Assembly: GCF_030944625.1 (NCBI RefSeq)
Contig: NZ_JAUSXY010000001.1
Span: 4,278,001 to 4,342,000, forward strand
Origin: Arthrobacter sp. SLBN-112
GTDB taxonomy: Bacteria > Actinomycetota > Actinomycetes > Actinomycetales > Micrococcaceae
Reading direction: 5' to 3'
Length of the DNA: 64,000 nucleotides
In this document: positions 24,236 through 33,784 of the stretch, in pieces
Layout of the letters: each line of letters begins with the position of its first letter
How positions within the stretch are numbered: the stretch's first letter is position 1
Position numbers and translations under genes: made by a program
Notes under the pieces: generated by a model
The model's database searches: none
The model's input: the letters and a program-made list of their open reading frames with translations, nothing else
What the model was told of the DNA's origin: nothing

Positions 24236-26728
24236 TTAGGCGTCGAGCTTGGTCAACGGCGCGTAGCGCAGCAGCAGGCGCTTCTCGCCGACGTCGAACT
24301 TGACCTTGGCAACTGTCTTGTCCCCGGCTCCTTCGAGCGCCAGGACCGTGCCATTTCCGAAGCTTGTGTGGTTGACTTTGTCGCCCACGCTGACGGCGAC
24401 GATTTCTTTCTGCGGCTGTACCCGGGTCTTGGCCAGGAAGGCCGGAACGTCGGCATTGAAGCCGGCAGAAGAATCTGCCGCCGCACCCCGGGACGTGCCG
24501 GCGCCCCAGAAGGACCCACTGTAACGGCCGGACCCGATGGAGCCCCCGCCTGCCCACGACTGCCGGGCGGTTCCTTCGCGCTTCCATTCCAGGAGCTCGG
24601 CGGGGATCTCCTCCAGGAACTGGCTGGCGGGGTTGTATTGGCTCTGCCCCCACATGCTGCGGACCTCGGAGCGGGTCACGTACAGCCGCTTGCGGGCACG
24701 GGTGAGACCCACATAGGCCAGCCGGCGTTCCTCTGCCAGTTCTTTGGGATCGGTGGCGGATCGCTGGTGCGGGAACAATCCGTGTTCCATGCCCGTGAGG
24801 AACACCACCGGGAATTCCAGGCCCTTGGCCGTGTGCAGGGTCATCAGCGTGACCACGCCGAGCCGCTTGGCCTCGGCCACCGCGGCATCGATGTCCGCAC
24901 CGGGGGCGTCCGGGATCTGGTCGGCATCGGCCACCAGGGACACCTGCTCCAGGAACGCGGCCAGGCTGCCCTCAGGATTCTCCTGCTCGTATTCGCGGAC
25001 CACGGCAACAAGTTCGGCCAGGTTTTCCACCCGGGATTCGTCCTGGGGATCGGTGCTGGAACGCAGGGAGGCCAGGTATCCGGTCTGTTCCAGGACAGCT
25101 TCGAGTGCTGCGGCGGCGCCGGACCCCGCAGCCACCTCGGCGAGGTCGTCCAGCATCTTCACAAAGCCCAGGACGGCGTTGACTGACCGGGTGGCCATGC
25201 CGGGTGCCTGGTCAGCCCGCCGGGCGGCAGCCATGAAGGACGTCCGCTCCCGCTCGGCCAAAGCCGCCACAGCGCCCTCGGCACGGTCACCGATGCCGCG
25301 TTTGGGCTCGTTCAGCACCCGTCGGAGGTTGACGTCGTCGTCCGGGTTCACCAGGACCCGCAAGTAGGCCAGGGCGTCCTTGATTTCCTTGCGTTCGTAG
25401 AAGCGCGTGCCGCCCACCACCTTGTAGGGCAGGCCCACGCGCACCAGGACGTCCTCAATGGAGCGGGACTGGGCGTTGGTGCGGTAGAAGATGGCGACGT
25501 CGCCCGGGCGCAGGTTGTCCTCGTCCTGCAGCCGATCGATCTCCTTGGCGATGAACTGCGCTTCGTCGTGCTCGTTCTCGCCCACGTAACCGATGATTTT
25601 GTGGCCTTCGCCCTCGGCCGTCCAGAGCCGCTTTTCCGGCCGGTTGGGGTTGCGCGAGATCACCGAGTTGGCAGCGCTCAGGATATTTTGCGTGGAGCGG
25701 TAGTTTTGCTCCAGCTTGATGGTCCGGGCTTCCGGGTAGTCCTTTTCGAATTCCACGATGTTGCGGATGTCAGCGCCGCGGAAGGCGTAGATGGACTGAT
25801 CGGAATCGCCCACCACGGTCAGTTCCGAGGCGCCCGGCCCTTCGCCCACAATTTCGCGCACCAGCGCGTACTGGGCGTGGTTGGTGTCCTGGTATTCGTC
25901 CACCAGGACGTGGCGGAACCGGCGGCGGTAGGACTCGGCCAGGGCGGGGAAGGCCCGGAACATGTAGACGGTCTCGGCGATGAGGTCGTCAAAGTCCATG
26001 GCGTTGGCCTGGCGCAGGCGCTGCGTGTAGCCCTTGTAGACGTCCGCGACGGCGTGTTCGAACGGATCGTTGTAGTTGGCCGCCGAAGCAAAGGAGTCGG
26101 CGTCGATCAGTTCGTTCTTCAACGCGGAGATCTTGTGCTGGATGGCCTTGGGCGCAAACTTCTTGGGATCCAGGTCCAGGGCCTTGGAGACCTGGGTGAC
26201 CAGCCGCAGGGAGTCGGCGGAGTCGTAAATGGAGAAGTTTGATTTCAGCCCGACGTTGGCCGCCTCCTGCCGCAGGATGCGCACGCAGGACGAGTGGAAC
26301 GTGGAGATCCACATGATCTTTGCGCGTCCGCCGACCAGCGCTTCGATCCGCTCCCGCATTTCCGCGGCCGCCTTGTTGGTGAAGGTGATGGCCAGGATCT
26401 CGCCGTGGTGGGCACGGCCGGTGGCGATCAGGTACGCGATCCGGTTACTAAGCACGCGGGTCTTGCCGGAGCCTGCACCGGCGACGATCAGCAGCGCCGG
26501 GCCTGCATGCTTGACCGCCTCTTCCTGCTGCGGGTTCAACCCCTCCAGCAACGCGGCAGCATCCGGGCGGTGGCCCCGGGAATGCCCTTCAGGTGCCCGC
26601 CCTGCGCGCACGCCTCCCCCGCCCCCGGGGGCCGCAACGGCGCCTTCGGAGGGCGACTTGGTGCGGGCGGTGGTGGAAGGAGCGGCCTTGAACGGTCCGT
26701 CAGAGTATGGGTCAAACAACATATCCAT
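24236..26728 (-). CDS. pcrA: ATP-dependent DNA helicase PcrA/UvrD
   Basis: An 830-residue superfamily 1A 3'-5' helicase for repair and replication-transcription conflicts. After a low-complexity N-terminus (APGGGGGVRAG) come LNPQQEEAV (Q motif), AGAGSGKTR (Walker A), TFTNKAAAEM (Ia), DEYQDTN (Walker B), GDSDQSIYAFRGAD (III), LEQNYRST (IV), TLHTAKGLEFPVVFL (V) and EERRLAYVGLTRARKRLY (VI). The last ~60 residues form the Tudor-like domain (VSVGDKVNHTSFGNGTVLALEG) that binds RNA polymerase. Start chosen at MDMLFDPYSDG; an upstream ATG is possible. Confidence 0.96.
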   Translation of the reverse strand: MDMLFDPYSDGPFKAAPSTTARTKSPSEGAVAAPGGGGGVRAGRAPEGHSRGHRPDAAALLEGLNPQQEEAVKHAGPALLIVAGAGSGKTRVLSNRIAYLIATGRAHHGEILAITFTNKAAAEMRERIEALVGGRAKIMWISTFHSSCVRILRQEAANVGLKSNFSIYDSADSLRLVTQVSKALDLDPKKFAPKAIQHKISALKNELIDADSFASAANYNDPFEHAVADVYKGYTQRLRQANAMDFDDLIAETVYMFRAFPALAESYRRRFRHVLVDEYQDTNHAQYALVREIVGEGPGASELTVVGDSDQSIYAFRGADIRNIVEFEKDYPEARTIKLEQNYRSTQNILSAANSVISRNPNRPEKRLWTAEGEGHKIIGYVGENEHDEAQFIAKEIDRLQDEDNLRPGDVAIFYRTNAQSRSIEDVLVRVGLPYKVVGGTRFYERKEIKDALAYLRVLVNPDDDVNLRRVLNEPKRGIGDRAEGAVAALAERERTSFMAAARRADQAPGMATRSVNAVLGFVKMLDDLAEVAAGSGAAAALEAVLEQTGYLASLRSSTDPQDESRVENLAELVAVVREYEQENPEGSLAAFLEQVSLVADADQIPDAPGADIDAAVAEAKRLGVVTLMTLHTAKGLEFPVVFLTGMEHGLFPHQRSATDPKELAEERRLAYVGLTRARKRLYVTRSEVRSMWGQSQYNPASQFLEEIPAELLEWKREGTARQSWAGGGSIGSGRYSGSFWGAGTSRGAAADSSAGFNADVPAFLAKTRVQPQKEIVAVSVGDKVNHTSFGNGTVLALEGAGDKTVAKVKFDVGEKRLLLRYAPLTKLDA

Positions 26729-26805
26729 GGTGCCTACAAGTCTAGGCGGTGGGACCGACAACGCCTTCCAGGCTGTGGATTACGGGCTGTGTACCCCGGT
26801 GATGC

Positions 26806-27636
26806 CTAGGCCACCGAGCCTGACTGAAGGGCCGCGCGCAACTGGCGCACCGCCGTCGTTCCTCCAGCCAGGAACCACTCCAGGCCGTTGATCCGGACGG
26901 TGTCCACGGCGCCCCCTGCCGCACGGACAATCGCCTTGCCCGGCAACCAGTCCCATTCAGGGCAGCTGTGCTGGAACCAGCACCCCAGCTGGCCGTCCGC
27001 CACGCGGCCCAGGTCGCAGGAACCCGAGCCCAGCATGCGAAGGGACGCCGCGGACGTCGCTGCCGCGTGCCATGGCATGGCACACATGGGATCCATCAGC
27101 CACGTGGGGTGGATGTAGGTGGCGGCGCCAAGTTCGGCCACCGGGGTGGCGTTCCGCCTGCCGCCGTCGTCGGAGAAGACCGTGAGCGGTTCGCCGTTGC
27201 GGGTGGCGGCCCGGTCCCGGCCGCCGAGCCAGAGTTTGTCCTCCTCAGGCTGGAAGACGGCACCGAGCAGCACGTCGACGGAATCCTTGAGGGCGATGGC
27301 CGAGCACCAGTAGGTGGAGCCGTGGAAGAAGTTGTAGGTGCCGTCCACGGGGTCGATCACCCAGGTCCGGCCGCTGGTTCCCTGGACGGAGGCACCTTCC
27401 TCGCCCAGGATGCCGTCCTCCGGCCGGCAGCGCTGCAGCTGTTCCAGCACGTAGGCCTCGGCGGCGTGGTCCGCAGCGGTCACCACGTCCGAGACGGACG
27501 TCTTTTGTTCCGACTCCAGGCCGGCCATGCGCATAAGGAGCGCCAGCTGTCCGGCTTCGCGGACCAGCGCCGCCGCCAGTTCGTAGTCGTCCAGGGAAGG
27601 GTCAAGAACAGCTGCGCTGTGTCGGCCGGTGGTCAT
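26806..27636 (-). CDS. Inositol monophosphatase family protein
   Basis: A 276-residue Mg-dependent sugar-phosphatase-fold enzyme. Metal ligands are visible in ILGEEG (first Glu), WVIDPVDGTYNFFHG (Asp-x-x-Asp) and CPEWDWLPG near the C-terminus (Asp), preceded by the loop-type KTSVSDVVTAADHAAE. Family members act on inositol 1-phosphate, histidinol phosphate, or 3'-phosphoadenosine 5'-phosphate, and the sequence does not decide between them. It lies alone after a gap from pcrA, on the same strand. Confidence 0.88.
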   Translation of the reverse strand: MTTGRHSAAVLDPSLDDYELAAALVREAGQLALLMRMAGLESEQKTSVSDVVTAADHAAEAYVLEQLQRCRPEDGILGEEGASVQGTSGRTWVIDPVDGTYNFFHGSTYWCSAIALKDSVDVLLGAVFQPEEDKLWLGGRDRAATRNGEPLTVFSDDGGRRNATPVAELGAATYIHPTWLMDPMCAMPWHAAATSAASLRMLGSGSCDLGRVADGQLGCWFQHSCPEWDWLPGKAIVRAAGGAVDTVRINGLEWFLAGGTTAVRQLRAALQSGSVA

Positions 27637-27668
27637 GGCTTCAGTTTATGGGGCGGGATAATGGTGCC

Positions 27669-28295
27669 ATGGCCAAAACCCCTGCCCAGCGGATCAAGAA
27701 GCACGGCACCAACGCGGTTGTGCCGCAGCACCACCTGCCGCCGGTGGTCAACCCCACCACGGAGCGTACGCCGGAAAAGGCGCAAGGCAACAGCACCCTC
27801 ATTGTCATCGCCGGTGTGGTGGCCAGCCTGTTCCTGTTCTGGTACCTGCACCTGCTGACCCTGGACCAGCTCACGCAGCTCACCAAAGGCATGGCCATGC
27901 CGGATTCGCTGGTGGGCGGCTTCGACGCCGGCTACATCGGACGGCTGCAGGGGCAGATGGACAGTGACGCCCTGGGCCAGCTGAGCTACGTCCACAAGAC
28001 CGCCGGGACGCTCTTCCCTCTGATCTTCGGCTTCACGTGGCTGCTGCTCATCGGCACCAATGTTGCACGGAAAGCGCTGCGCTGGGCGCTGTGGGCGTTG
28101 CCCATGCTCTTTGTGGTGGTCCGCCTCTGCGGCAACGTGGCCATTGACGCCATGATGGGCACGGCAGGTCCCGACGCCGGCCAGGTTGCCTTGGCATCCG
28201 GCCTCACCATTGCAGGGTGGGTACTTTTGGTGCTGAGCCTGCTGGCCGGGGCCGCAGCAGTATTCGTCAACCAACGGGAACGGAAAGAGCGTTAG
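27669..28295 (+). CDS. Hypothetical four-helix membrane protein
   Basis: A 208-residue protein with a charged N-terminus (AKTPAQRIKKHGTNAVVPQHH). Four predicted membrane segments follow, at about 44-66 (TLIVIAGVVASLFLFWYL), 112-132 (TLFPLIFGFTWLLLIGT), 138-158 (LRWALWALPMLFVVVRL) and 175-200. The second ATG is used because the first lacks a ribosome site. The gene ends with 4 nt shared with the convergent DUF998 gene. No known family function. Confidence 0.75.
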   Translation: MAKTPAQRIKKHGTNAVVPQHHLPPVVNPTTERTPEKAQGNSTLIVIAGVVASLFLFWYLHLLTLDQLTQLTKGMAMPDSLVGGFDAGYIGRLQGQMDSDALGQLSYVHKTAGTLFPLIFGFTWLLLIGTNVARKALRWALWALPMLFVVVRLCGNVAIDAMMGTAGPDAGQVALASGLTIAGWVLLVLSLLAGAAAVFVNQRERKER

Positions 28296-29062
28296 GCAGC
28301 TGTTGCCCGGGCGCGCGCCGCTGCCCGCCGTTCCTTGCGCCGCCGGTGTACCCGTTGCGCAATGACCAGCCCGGCCGCGGCCATGCCCACTGTTACCGGA
28401 TAACCCATCAGCCGCTCCAGCGTGCCGGGCTCGGGAACCATCAAGCGGGTGAGCCCACCGGTGGCGGTGGCCGCCAGTGAGACGCCGCCGCACATCAGGA
28501 TGAACCACGCCATCCCGGTCTGCCGAAGCCAGAGGAAACCCAGCACCAGCAGGGCCGCCCCGCCGGAGATGAAGTACGTGATGGCGCCGGCGTAGTGCCA
28601 AGGGGAACCCACGTCTTCGGGGACCAGGCCCACCACCATGGTTCCAACGCCGGCAGCTCCGGTAAGCAAGCGGACCGCTGTCGCCGCCAGCAACGGTTTC
28701 CGGTGCGTGCGGTCAACCCTGGCACCATGCCGTGCGGCGACGCACAGCAGCCCCGAGGTCAGCAGCACCGCACCCAGCAGCAGCCCAAGGCCCTGGAGCA
28801 CGAACGAGGCGTTCATCAGCCAGTTCAGCGGCGAGCACACCTGGCGCCCGGCATGGACCCCGCAATGCAGGGCACCAAGGTCGCTGATGTAACCGGTCCG
28901 GAGGTCGTACGGACGCGGACCGGCCCACGCGATCGCCACCACCGCCTCAGCGAGGAAGTACTGCAGCACGCTCAGCACAGACCAGGCGCCGATGTAGTGC
29001 CGGGTGGACGCAGTGTCCGGCCGGTAGGCGGCAGCGGGAGCGGCAGTCGGGGCTGGACTCAT
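28292..29062 (-). CDS. DUF998 family membrane protein
   Basis: A 256-residue integral membrane protein with about six helices. YDLRTGYISDLGALHCG near residue 50 is the recognisable DUF998 segment, followed by a paired Cys region (CGVHAGRQVCSPLNWLMN). The last ~25 residues are strongly basic (RVHRRRKERRAAARARA). Function unknown. Its start faces the tRNA-Arg gene across about 80 bp. Confidence 0.82.
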   Translation of the reverse strand: MSPAPTAAPAAAYRPDTASTRHYIGAWSVLSVLQYFLAEAVVAIAWAGPRPYDLRTGYISDLGALHCGVHAGRQVCSPLNWLMNASFVLQGLGLLLGAVLLTSGLLCVAARHGARVDRTHRKPLLAATAVRLLTGAAGVGTMVVGLVPEDVGSPWHYAGAITYFISGGAALLVLGFLWLRQTGMAWFILMCGGVSLAATATGGLTRLMVPEPGTLERLMGYPVTVGMAAAGLVIAQRVHRRRKERRAAARARATAA

Positions 29063-29144
29063 GCTTTGAGCGTAGTACGGCCCGGCACCTTGTATGCTTG
29101 TAACCGTGTTCGGACGGACCGGCCCTGCCGGTTGCCGAATGCCC

Positions 29145-29217
29145 GCCCTCGTAGCTCAGTGGATAGAGCACGGCTCTCCTAAAGCCGGTGTCGTTGGTTC
29201 GATTCCAATCGAGGGCA
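29145..29217 (+). tRNA. tRNA-Arg (anticodon CCU)
   Basis: A 73-nt cloverleaf without encoded CCA. The acceptor arms GCCCTCG/CGAGGGC pair fully with discriminator A. The D arm has GCTCAGTGGATAGAGC. The anticodon arm is CGGCT-CTCCTAA-AGCCG, giving anticodon CCU for AGG codons, and the T arm GTTGG-TTCGATT-CCAAT has one G-U pair. A possible -10 TATGCT lies at 29093-29098. A protein-coding frame begins two bases after the 3' end. Confidence 0.97.
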
Positions 29218-29218
29218 C

Positions 29219-29704
29219 TTGAACCACCGTTCCCCGCAGTCCCGCCTTCGCGCCTACCTCCTGGGCAGCCCGGCGGGCAGTCCCGCCGCCCCGGAGCAGC
29301 CGGGACGCTGGCGGGTGGAGCGTGACCTGCTGGACAGGTCGGACGGCACCCGCGGAACCTTTACCGGCGTCGTGCTCTTCACCCCCACGGACGACGACGG
29401 CCTTGCCCTTCGTGAGGACGGCACCATGCGCTGGCCTGCTTTCACCGGCCCCGCCTCACGGGAGTATGTGTTGAAAGCGTCCACGCGGCCGGACGCCCTG
29501 GATGTGTTCTTCCCCGACGGCCGGCCGTTCCACCGGATGAGCTTCACCCCGGACTCCAGCCTGGACGCGCACTGGTGCGACCCCGATACCTACCGCGTGT
29601 CGTACACCTGCCTGAGCCCTGACAGCTTCAGCTACAGCTGGGACGTGACCGGCCCCCGCAAGGACCTGCTGCTGGTCTCACACCTGGTCCGGGAGGCACC
29701 GTGA
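29219..29704 (+). CDS. DUF6314 family protein
   Basis: A 161-residue soluble protein. RLRAYLLGS, WRVERDLLDRSDGTRGTFTGVVLFTP, LRWxxF-like MRWPAF, VFFPDGRPFHRM and the C-terminal YRVSYTCLSPDSFSYSWDVTGPRKDLLLVSHL give the family pattern, probably a lipocalin-like barrel. The only start that keeps the conserved N-terminus is the TTG at 29219, directly after the tRNA, with no evident ribosome site. The message may therefore be leaderless after tRNA processing. It is coupled to the Nudix gene through a GTGA overlap. Function unknown. Confidence 0.8.
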   Translation: MNHRSPQSRLRAYLLGSPAGSPAAPEQPGRWRVERDLLDRSDGTRGTFTGVVLFTPTDDDGLALREDGTMRWPAFTGPASREYVLKASTRPDALDVFFPDGRPFHRMSFTPDSSLDAHWCDPDTYRVSYTCLSPDSFSYSWDVTGPRKDLLLVSHLVREAP

Positions 29705-30120
29705 AGGATCGCATTGTGGTCTCTGCCGTCTGCGTGTTCGATGACGCCGGGCGGCTCCTGACAGTCCGTAAACGCGGCACGGCCATGTTCATGCACCCCG
29801 GCGGCAAACCGGAGCCGGGCGAAACTGCCGTCCAGGCCGCCGCCCGCGAGCTGGCCGAAGAGGTGGGCATCATCCTCCGTCCGCAGGAGCTGGAACTGAT
29901 GGGGGTCTGGGTGGCCGATGCCGCCAACGAGGCCGCCACCGACATCGAGGCCACCGTCTTCCTCGCGCCGGGCACCTGGCAGGCCAACCCGGCCGCCGAG
30001 ATCGCCGAGATCCGCTGGCTGGACTATGCCGGGACGGACGGCGTACCGCTGCCCGGCGACCTCGCACCGCTGCTCACGGACCACATCCTGCCCGTGCTGG
30101 CCGCGCGGCCACCCCGCTAG
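29701..30120 (+). CDS. NUDIX hydrolase
   Basis: A 139-residue Mg-dependent hydrolase of nucleoside diphosphates linked to another moiety. The Nudix box is complete: GGKPEPGETAVQAAARELAEEVGI (about residues 38-61), with the REL-x-EE-x-G core. Opening VVSAVCVFDDAGRLLTVRKRG resembles MutT-like sanitising enzymes. The GTG start overlaps the preceding stop by four bases. The end overlaps the convergent ABC exporter by 4 bp. Confidence 0.92.
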   Translation: MKDRIVVSAVCVFDDAGRLLTVRKRGTAMFMHPGGKPEPGETAVQAAARELAEEVGIILRPQELELMGVWVADAANEAATDIEATVFLAPGTWQANPAAEIAEIRWLDYAGTDGVPLPGDLAPLLTDHILPVLAARPPR

Positions 30121-32030
30121 AACTCGGGGACGGCTTCCTCCGCCACCGCGGTGGCCTCCGCGAACTGCGTCCGGTAAAGCTCCGAGTAGCGGCCGCCCGC
30201 GGCCAGCAGTTCGGTATGGGTTCCCCGTTCGACGATCTGCCCGCCTTCCACCACCAGGATGGCATCGGCGGCACGTACGGTGGAAAGCCGGTGGGCAATC
30301 ACGACGGCGGTCCGGCCCTCGAGCGCGGCGCCCAGGGCCGCCTGGACGGCGGCTTCGTTCGTAGAGTCCAGCGCGGCCGTGGCCTCGTCCAGGATGACCA
30401 CCCGCGGCTGGGCGATCAGCAGCCGCGCGATGGTCAGCCGCTGGCGCTCACCGCCGGAGAGCCGGTAGCCGCGCTCCCCCACCACGGTGTCCAGTCCATC
30501 CGGCAGGGACCGGATCATGGTCTCCAGCCGTGCCTGCCGGAGCACGTCCCACATGTCCTCCTCCGTGGCGTCCGGGCGGGCCAGCCGCAGGTTGGAGGCG
30601 ATGGATTCGTGGAACAGGTGCCCGTCCTGGGTCACCATGCCCAGGGTGTCGCGCAGCGAATCGAACGTAGCGTCCCGCACGTCCAGCCCGGCGCCCGGCA
30701 TGGCGCCGCCCAGCCGCACCGCGCCGGAGTCGACGTCGTACAGCCGTGACAGCAGCTGGGCAATGGTGGACTTGCCCGCCCCGGAAGAGCCCACCAGCGC
30801 CACTGTCTGGCCCGGGTCCACGCGGAAGCTGATGCCGTGCAGCACTTCCTCGCCGCCGCGGGTGTCCAGCGTGGAGACTTCCTCCAGCGACGCCAATGAG
30901 ACCTTGTCCGCCGAGGGGTAGGCGAAGCGGACGTTGTCGAATTCGACCGACACCGGCCCGGCGGGCACCGGCACGGCGTCCGGCTTCTGCTGGATCAAGG
31001 GTTCCAGGTCCAGGATTTCGAAGACGCGTTCAAAGCTGACCAGGGCGCTCATGACTTCCACCCGGGCATTGGATAACGCCGTGAGCGGTGCGTAGAGCCG
31101 GGTCAGGAGCAGTGCCAGGACCACCACGTCACCGGGTGCAAGCTGGCCGCCGAGGGCAAGCCAGCCGCCCAGGCCGTACACCAGCGCCAGCGCCAGGGCG
31201 GACACCAGGGTCAGTGCCGTGACGAACGTGAACTGCAGCATGGCCATCCGGATGCCGATGTCACGGACCCGTCCGGCGCGGGCGGCGAATTCGCGGGATT
31301 CCTCATCCGGGCGGCCGAACAGCTTGACCAGGGTGGCGCCCGGGGCAGAGAACCGCTCGGTCATCTGGGTGCCCATGGCGGCGTTGTGCGCGGCGGCCTC
31401 GCGGCGCAGGTCTGCCAGCTTGGAGCCCATTCGCCTGGCCGGGATAAGGAAGATCGGCAGCAGCACCATGGCCAGCACGGTCACCAGCCAGGAGGTATGG
31501 AGCATCACGGCCAGTGTCAGGGCCAGCGCCACCGAGTTGCTCACCACACCGGACAGGGTTCCGGCGAAAGCGGACTGCGCTCCGATGACATCGTTATTGA
31601 GCCTACTGACCAGTGCCCCGGTGCGGGTCCGGGTGAAGAACGCAATGGGCATGCGCTGTACGTGGTCGAACACCCGGGTGCGCAGGTCCACGATGACGCC
31701 TTCGCCGATGGTGGAGGACAGCCAGCGGGTCACCAGCCCCACCCCGGCCTCACCGACGGCCACGATCGCGATCAGCACCGCCAGCCAGATCACCGTGTCT
31801 GCACTGGCCTTGGCGATGATCGCGTCAACCACCTGGCCGGCGAGCACCGGCGTGGCCACGGCCAAAAAGGCAGCAGCGATGGAGGAGAGCACGAAGGCGA
31901 TGAGCTTGCCCTTGTGCGGGACGGCAAAGGCCAGCACCCGCTTCAGGGTTTCCTTGGAGAACGGCTTCGAGCCGCTCTTGGCGGTGCTGATGTTGTAGAG
32001 CGAGCTCCACGCCACGCGGTCCATGCTCAT
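30117..32030 (-). CDS. ABC-type exporter, fused membrane and ATPase domains
   Basis: A 637-residue half-transporter of the MDR/lipid-A type, working as a homodimer or with a partner. A six-helix type-1 exporter domain spans roughly 30-320 (HKGKLIAFVLSSIAAAFLAVATPVLAG onward). The ATPase domain has VGSSGAGKST (Walker A), Q-loop MVTQDGHLF, LSGGERQRL (signature), VVILDEATAAL (Walker B) and an H-loop VVIAHRLST. Start at ATG 32030, where AGGAG precedes. It overlaps the ABC-F gene by ATGA, so both are expressed from the attenuated promoter upstream. Substrate unknown; drug export is plausible from context. Confidence 0.93.
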   Translation of the reverse strand: MSMDRVAWSSLYNISTAKSGSKPFSKETLKRVLAFAVPHKGKLIAFVLSSIAAAFLAVATPVLAGQVVDAIIAKASADTVIWLAVLIAIVAVGEAGVGLVTRWLSSTIGEGVIVDLRTRVFDHVQRMPIAFFTRTRTGALVSRLNNDVIGAQSAFAGTLSGVVSNSVALALTLAVMLHTSWLVTVLAMVLLPIFLIPARRMGSKLADLRREAAAHNAAMGTQMTERFSAPGATLVKLFGRPDEESREFAARAGRVRDIGIRMAMLQFTFVTALTLVSALALALVYGLGGWLALGGQLAPGDVVVLALLLTRLYAPLTALSNARVEVMSALVSFERVFEILDLEPLIQQKPDAVPVPAGPVSVEFDNVRFAYPSADKVSLASLEEVSTLDTRGGEEVLHGISFRVDPGQTVALVGSSGAGKSTIAQLLSRLYDVDSGAVRLGGAMPGAGLDVRDATFDSLRDTLGMVTQDGHLFHESIASNLRLARPDATEEDMWDVLRQARLETMIRSLPDGLDTVVGERGYRLSGGERQRLTIARLLIAQPRVVILDEATAALDSTNEAAVQAALGAALEGRTAVVIAHRLSTVRAADAILVVEGGQIVERGTHTELLAAGGRYSELYRTQFAEATAVAEEAVPEF

Positions 32031-33694
32031 GGTTGCTTCTCCTGGCTTGCAGTGTGGTGGAGTTCCTGGACCGTTCCGTCTTCCAGGTGCCACCGTGAGT
32101 CGAGTCGAACATTTTCGAGCAGCCTGCGGTCGTGGGTGACCAGCAACAGCGCGCCGTCGTAGCTTTCCAGGGCCTCTTCCAGCTGCTCAATGGCGGGCAG
32201 GTCGAGGTGGTTGGTGGGTTCGTCCAGCACCAGCAGGTTTACCCCGCGGGCCTGGAGCAATGCCAGTGCGGCCCGGGTCCGCTCCCCCGGCGACAGGGAA
32301 TCCACGGTCCGGGAGGTATGGTCCGCCTTGAGCCCGAACTTGGCCAGCAGCGTGCGGACGTCGGCGCCGGTCCAGTCAGCCAGCACCGCTTCGACGGCGT
32401 CGCCCAGCGGCCGGGCGCCGTCCAGCAGCCCGCGGGCCTGGTCGATTTCGCCGACGGCGACGGAGGCACCCATGGAGGCCTCGCCGTCGTCCGGTTCCTG
32501 GGTGCCCAGCAACAGGCGCAGCAGGGTCGATTTTCCGGCACCGTTGGGCCCGGTGATCCCGATGCGTTCCCCGCCGTTGAGCTGGAGGTTAACCGGCCCC
32601 AGGGTGAAGTCACCTTGGCGGGCGACCACGTCGCGCAGGGTGGCGACGACGGCGCTGGAGCGGGGTGCCTGGCCGATGCTGAACTGGAGTTGCCATTCCT
32701 TGCGTGGCTCCTCCACCGCGTCCAGCCTGGCGATGCGGGATTCCATTTGGCGGACCTTCTGCGCCTGCTTCTCCGAAGACTCGGTGCTGGCGGCGCGCCG
32801 GATCTTGTCGTTGTCCGGATTCTTCTTCATGGCGTTCCGGACGCCCTGGGAGCTCCACTCCCGCTGGGTCCGTGCCCTGGACACCAGGTCTGCCTTGGTG
32901 GCCGCAAACTCCTCGTACTTCTCGCGGGCGTGCCGGCGCGCCACCGCGCGTTCCTCGAGGAAGGCGTCGTAGCCGCCGTCGTAAACGGCCACGCTGTTCT
33001 GGGCCAGGTCCAGCTCAACCACCCGCGTCACGCAGCGGGCCAGGAACTCGCGGTCGTGGCTGACCAGCACCACGCCCCCACGGAGCCCCTGGACAAAGTT
33101 CTCCAGCGTTGCCAAGCCGGCGAGGTCCAGATCGTTCGTGGGCTCATCGAGCAGCACCACGTCGAATCGGCTCAGCAGCAAGGCTGCCAAGGCAACCCGG
33201 GCGGCCTGGCCGCCGGACAGGCCGGTCATCAGCGCATCCGGGCCAGCGTCCAGCCCGAGGTCCGCCAGCACAGAGGGGATGCGGTCATCGAGGTCCGCGG
33301 CGCCGGAAGCCATCCAGCGGTCGAACGCCCGGGAGTAGGCATCATCCGCGCCGGGTGCGCCGGAACCCAGGGCTTCCGCGGTGGTTTCCATCTGCAGGGT
33401 GGCTTCCGCGCAGCCGGTCCGGCGGGCAATGTAACCGGCCACGGTTTCGCCGGAGATGCGTTCGTGCTCCTGCGGCAGCCAGCCAATGAAGGCGTCCGCC
33501 GGTGCAAGGCTCACGGAACCGCCCTGGGGTTGGTCCACGCCGGCGAGGAGGCGCAACAGCGTGGACTTTCCGGCGCCGTTCGCTCCCACCACGCCGACGA
33601 CGTCGCCGGGGGCTACCGTCAGCGAAAGCCCGGAGAAGAGCACACGGTGGCCGTGGCCGCCGGAGACGTCCTTGGCAACGAGGGTTGCAGTCAT
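32027..33694 (-). CDS. ABC-F family ATPase (ribosome protection/translation factor type)
   Basis: A 555-residue soluble protein with two ABC domains and no membrane segment. Domain 1 has GVVGANGAGKST, the signature LSGGQAARVALA and VVLLDEPTNDLD. Domain 2 has GITGPNGAGKST, LSPGERTRAALA and LLVLDEPTNHLD. A charged helical linker (REKYEEFAATKADLVSRARTQREWSSQGVRNAMKKNPDNDKIRRAASTESSEKQAQKVRQ) sits between them, the P-site-reaching region of this family. Start at the ATG with AAAGGAC upstream. A terminator-like hairpin lies 90 bp upstream in the leader, as found for inducible antibiotic-resistance ABC-F genes. Which antibiotic cannot be told. Confidence 0.93.
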   Translation of the reverse strand: MTATLVAKDVSGGHGHRVLFSGLSLTVAPGDVVGVVGANGAGKSTLLRLLAGVDQPQGGSVSLAPADAFIGWLPQEHERISGETVAGYIARRTGCAEATLQMETTAEALGSGAPGADDAYSRAFDRWMASGAADLDDRIPSVLADLGLDAGPDALMTGLSGGQAARVALAALLLSRFDVVLLDEPTNDLDLAGLATLENFVQGLRGGVVLVSHDREFLARCVTRVVELDLAQNSVAVYDGGYDAFLEERAVARRHAREKYEEFAATKADLVSRARTQREWSSQGVRNAMKKNPDNDKIRRAASTESSEKQAQKVRQMESRIARLDAVEEPRKEWQLQFSIGQAPRSSAVVATLRDVVARQGDFTLGPVNLQLNGGERIGITGPNGAGKSTLLRLLLGTQEPDDGEASMGASVAVGEIDQARGLLDGARPLGDAVEAVLADWTGADVRTLLAKFGLKADHTSRTVDSLSPGERTRAALALLQARGVNLLVLDEPTNHLDLPAIEQLEEALESYDGALLLVTHDRRLLENVRLDSRWHLEDGTVQELHHTASQEKQP

Positions 33695-33784
33695 TGATTC
33701 GTCCTTTCGCCGCTGCCCGGGCAGCGGATTTGCGGCCGGCGCAGGAGCGGTTACGGGGCCGCGGCGCCGCTGGGGCTGCAGGAC

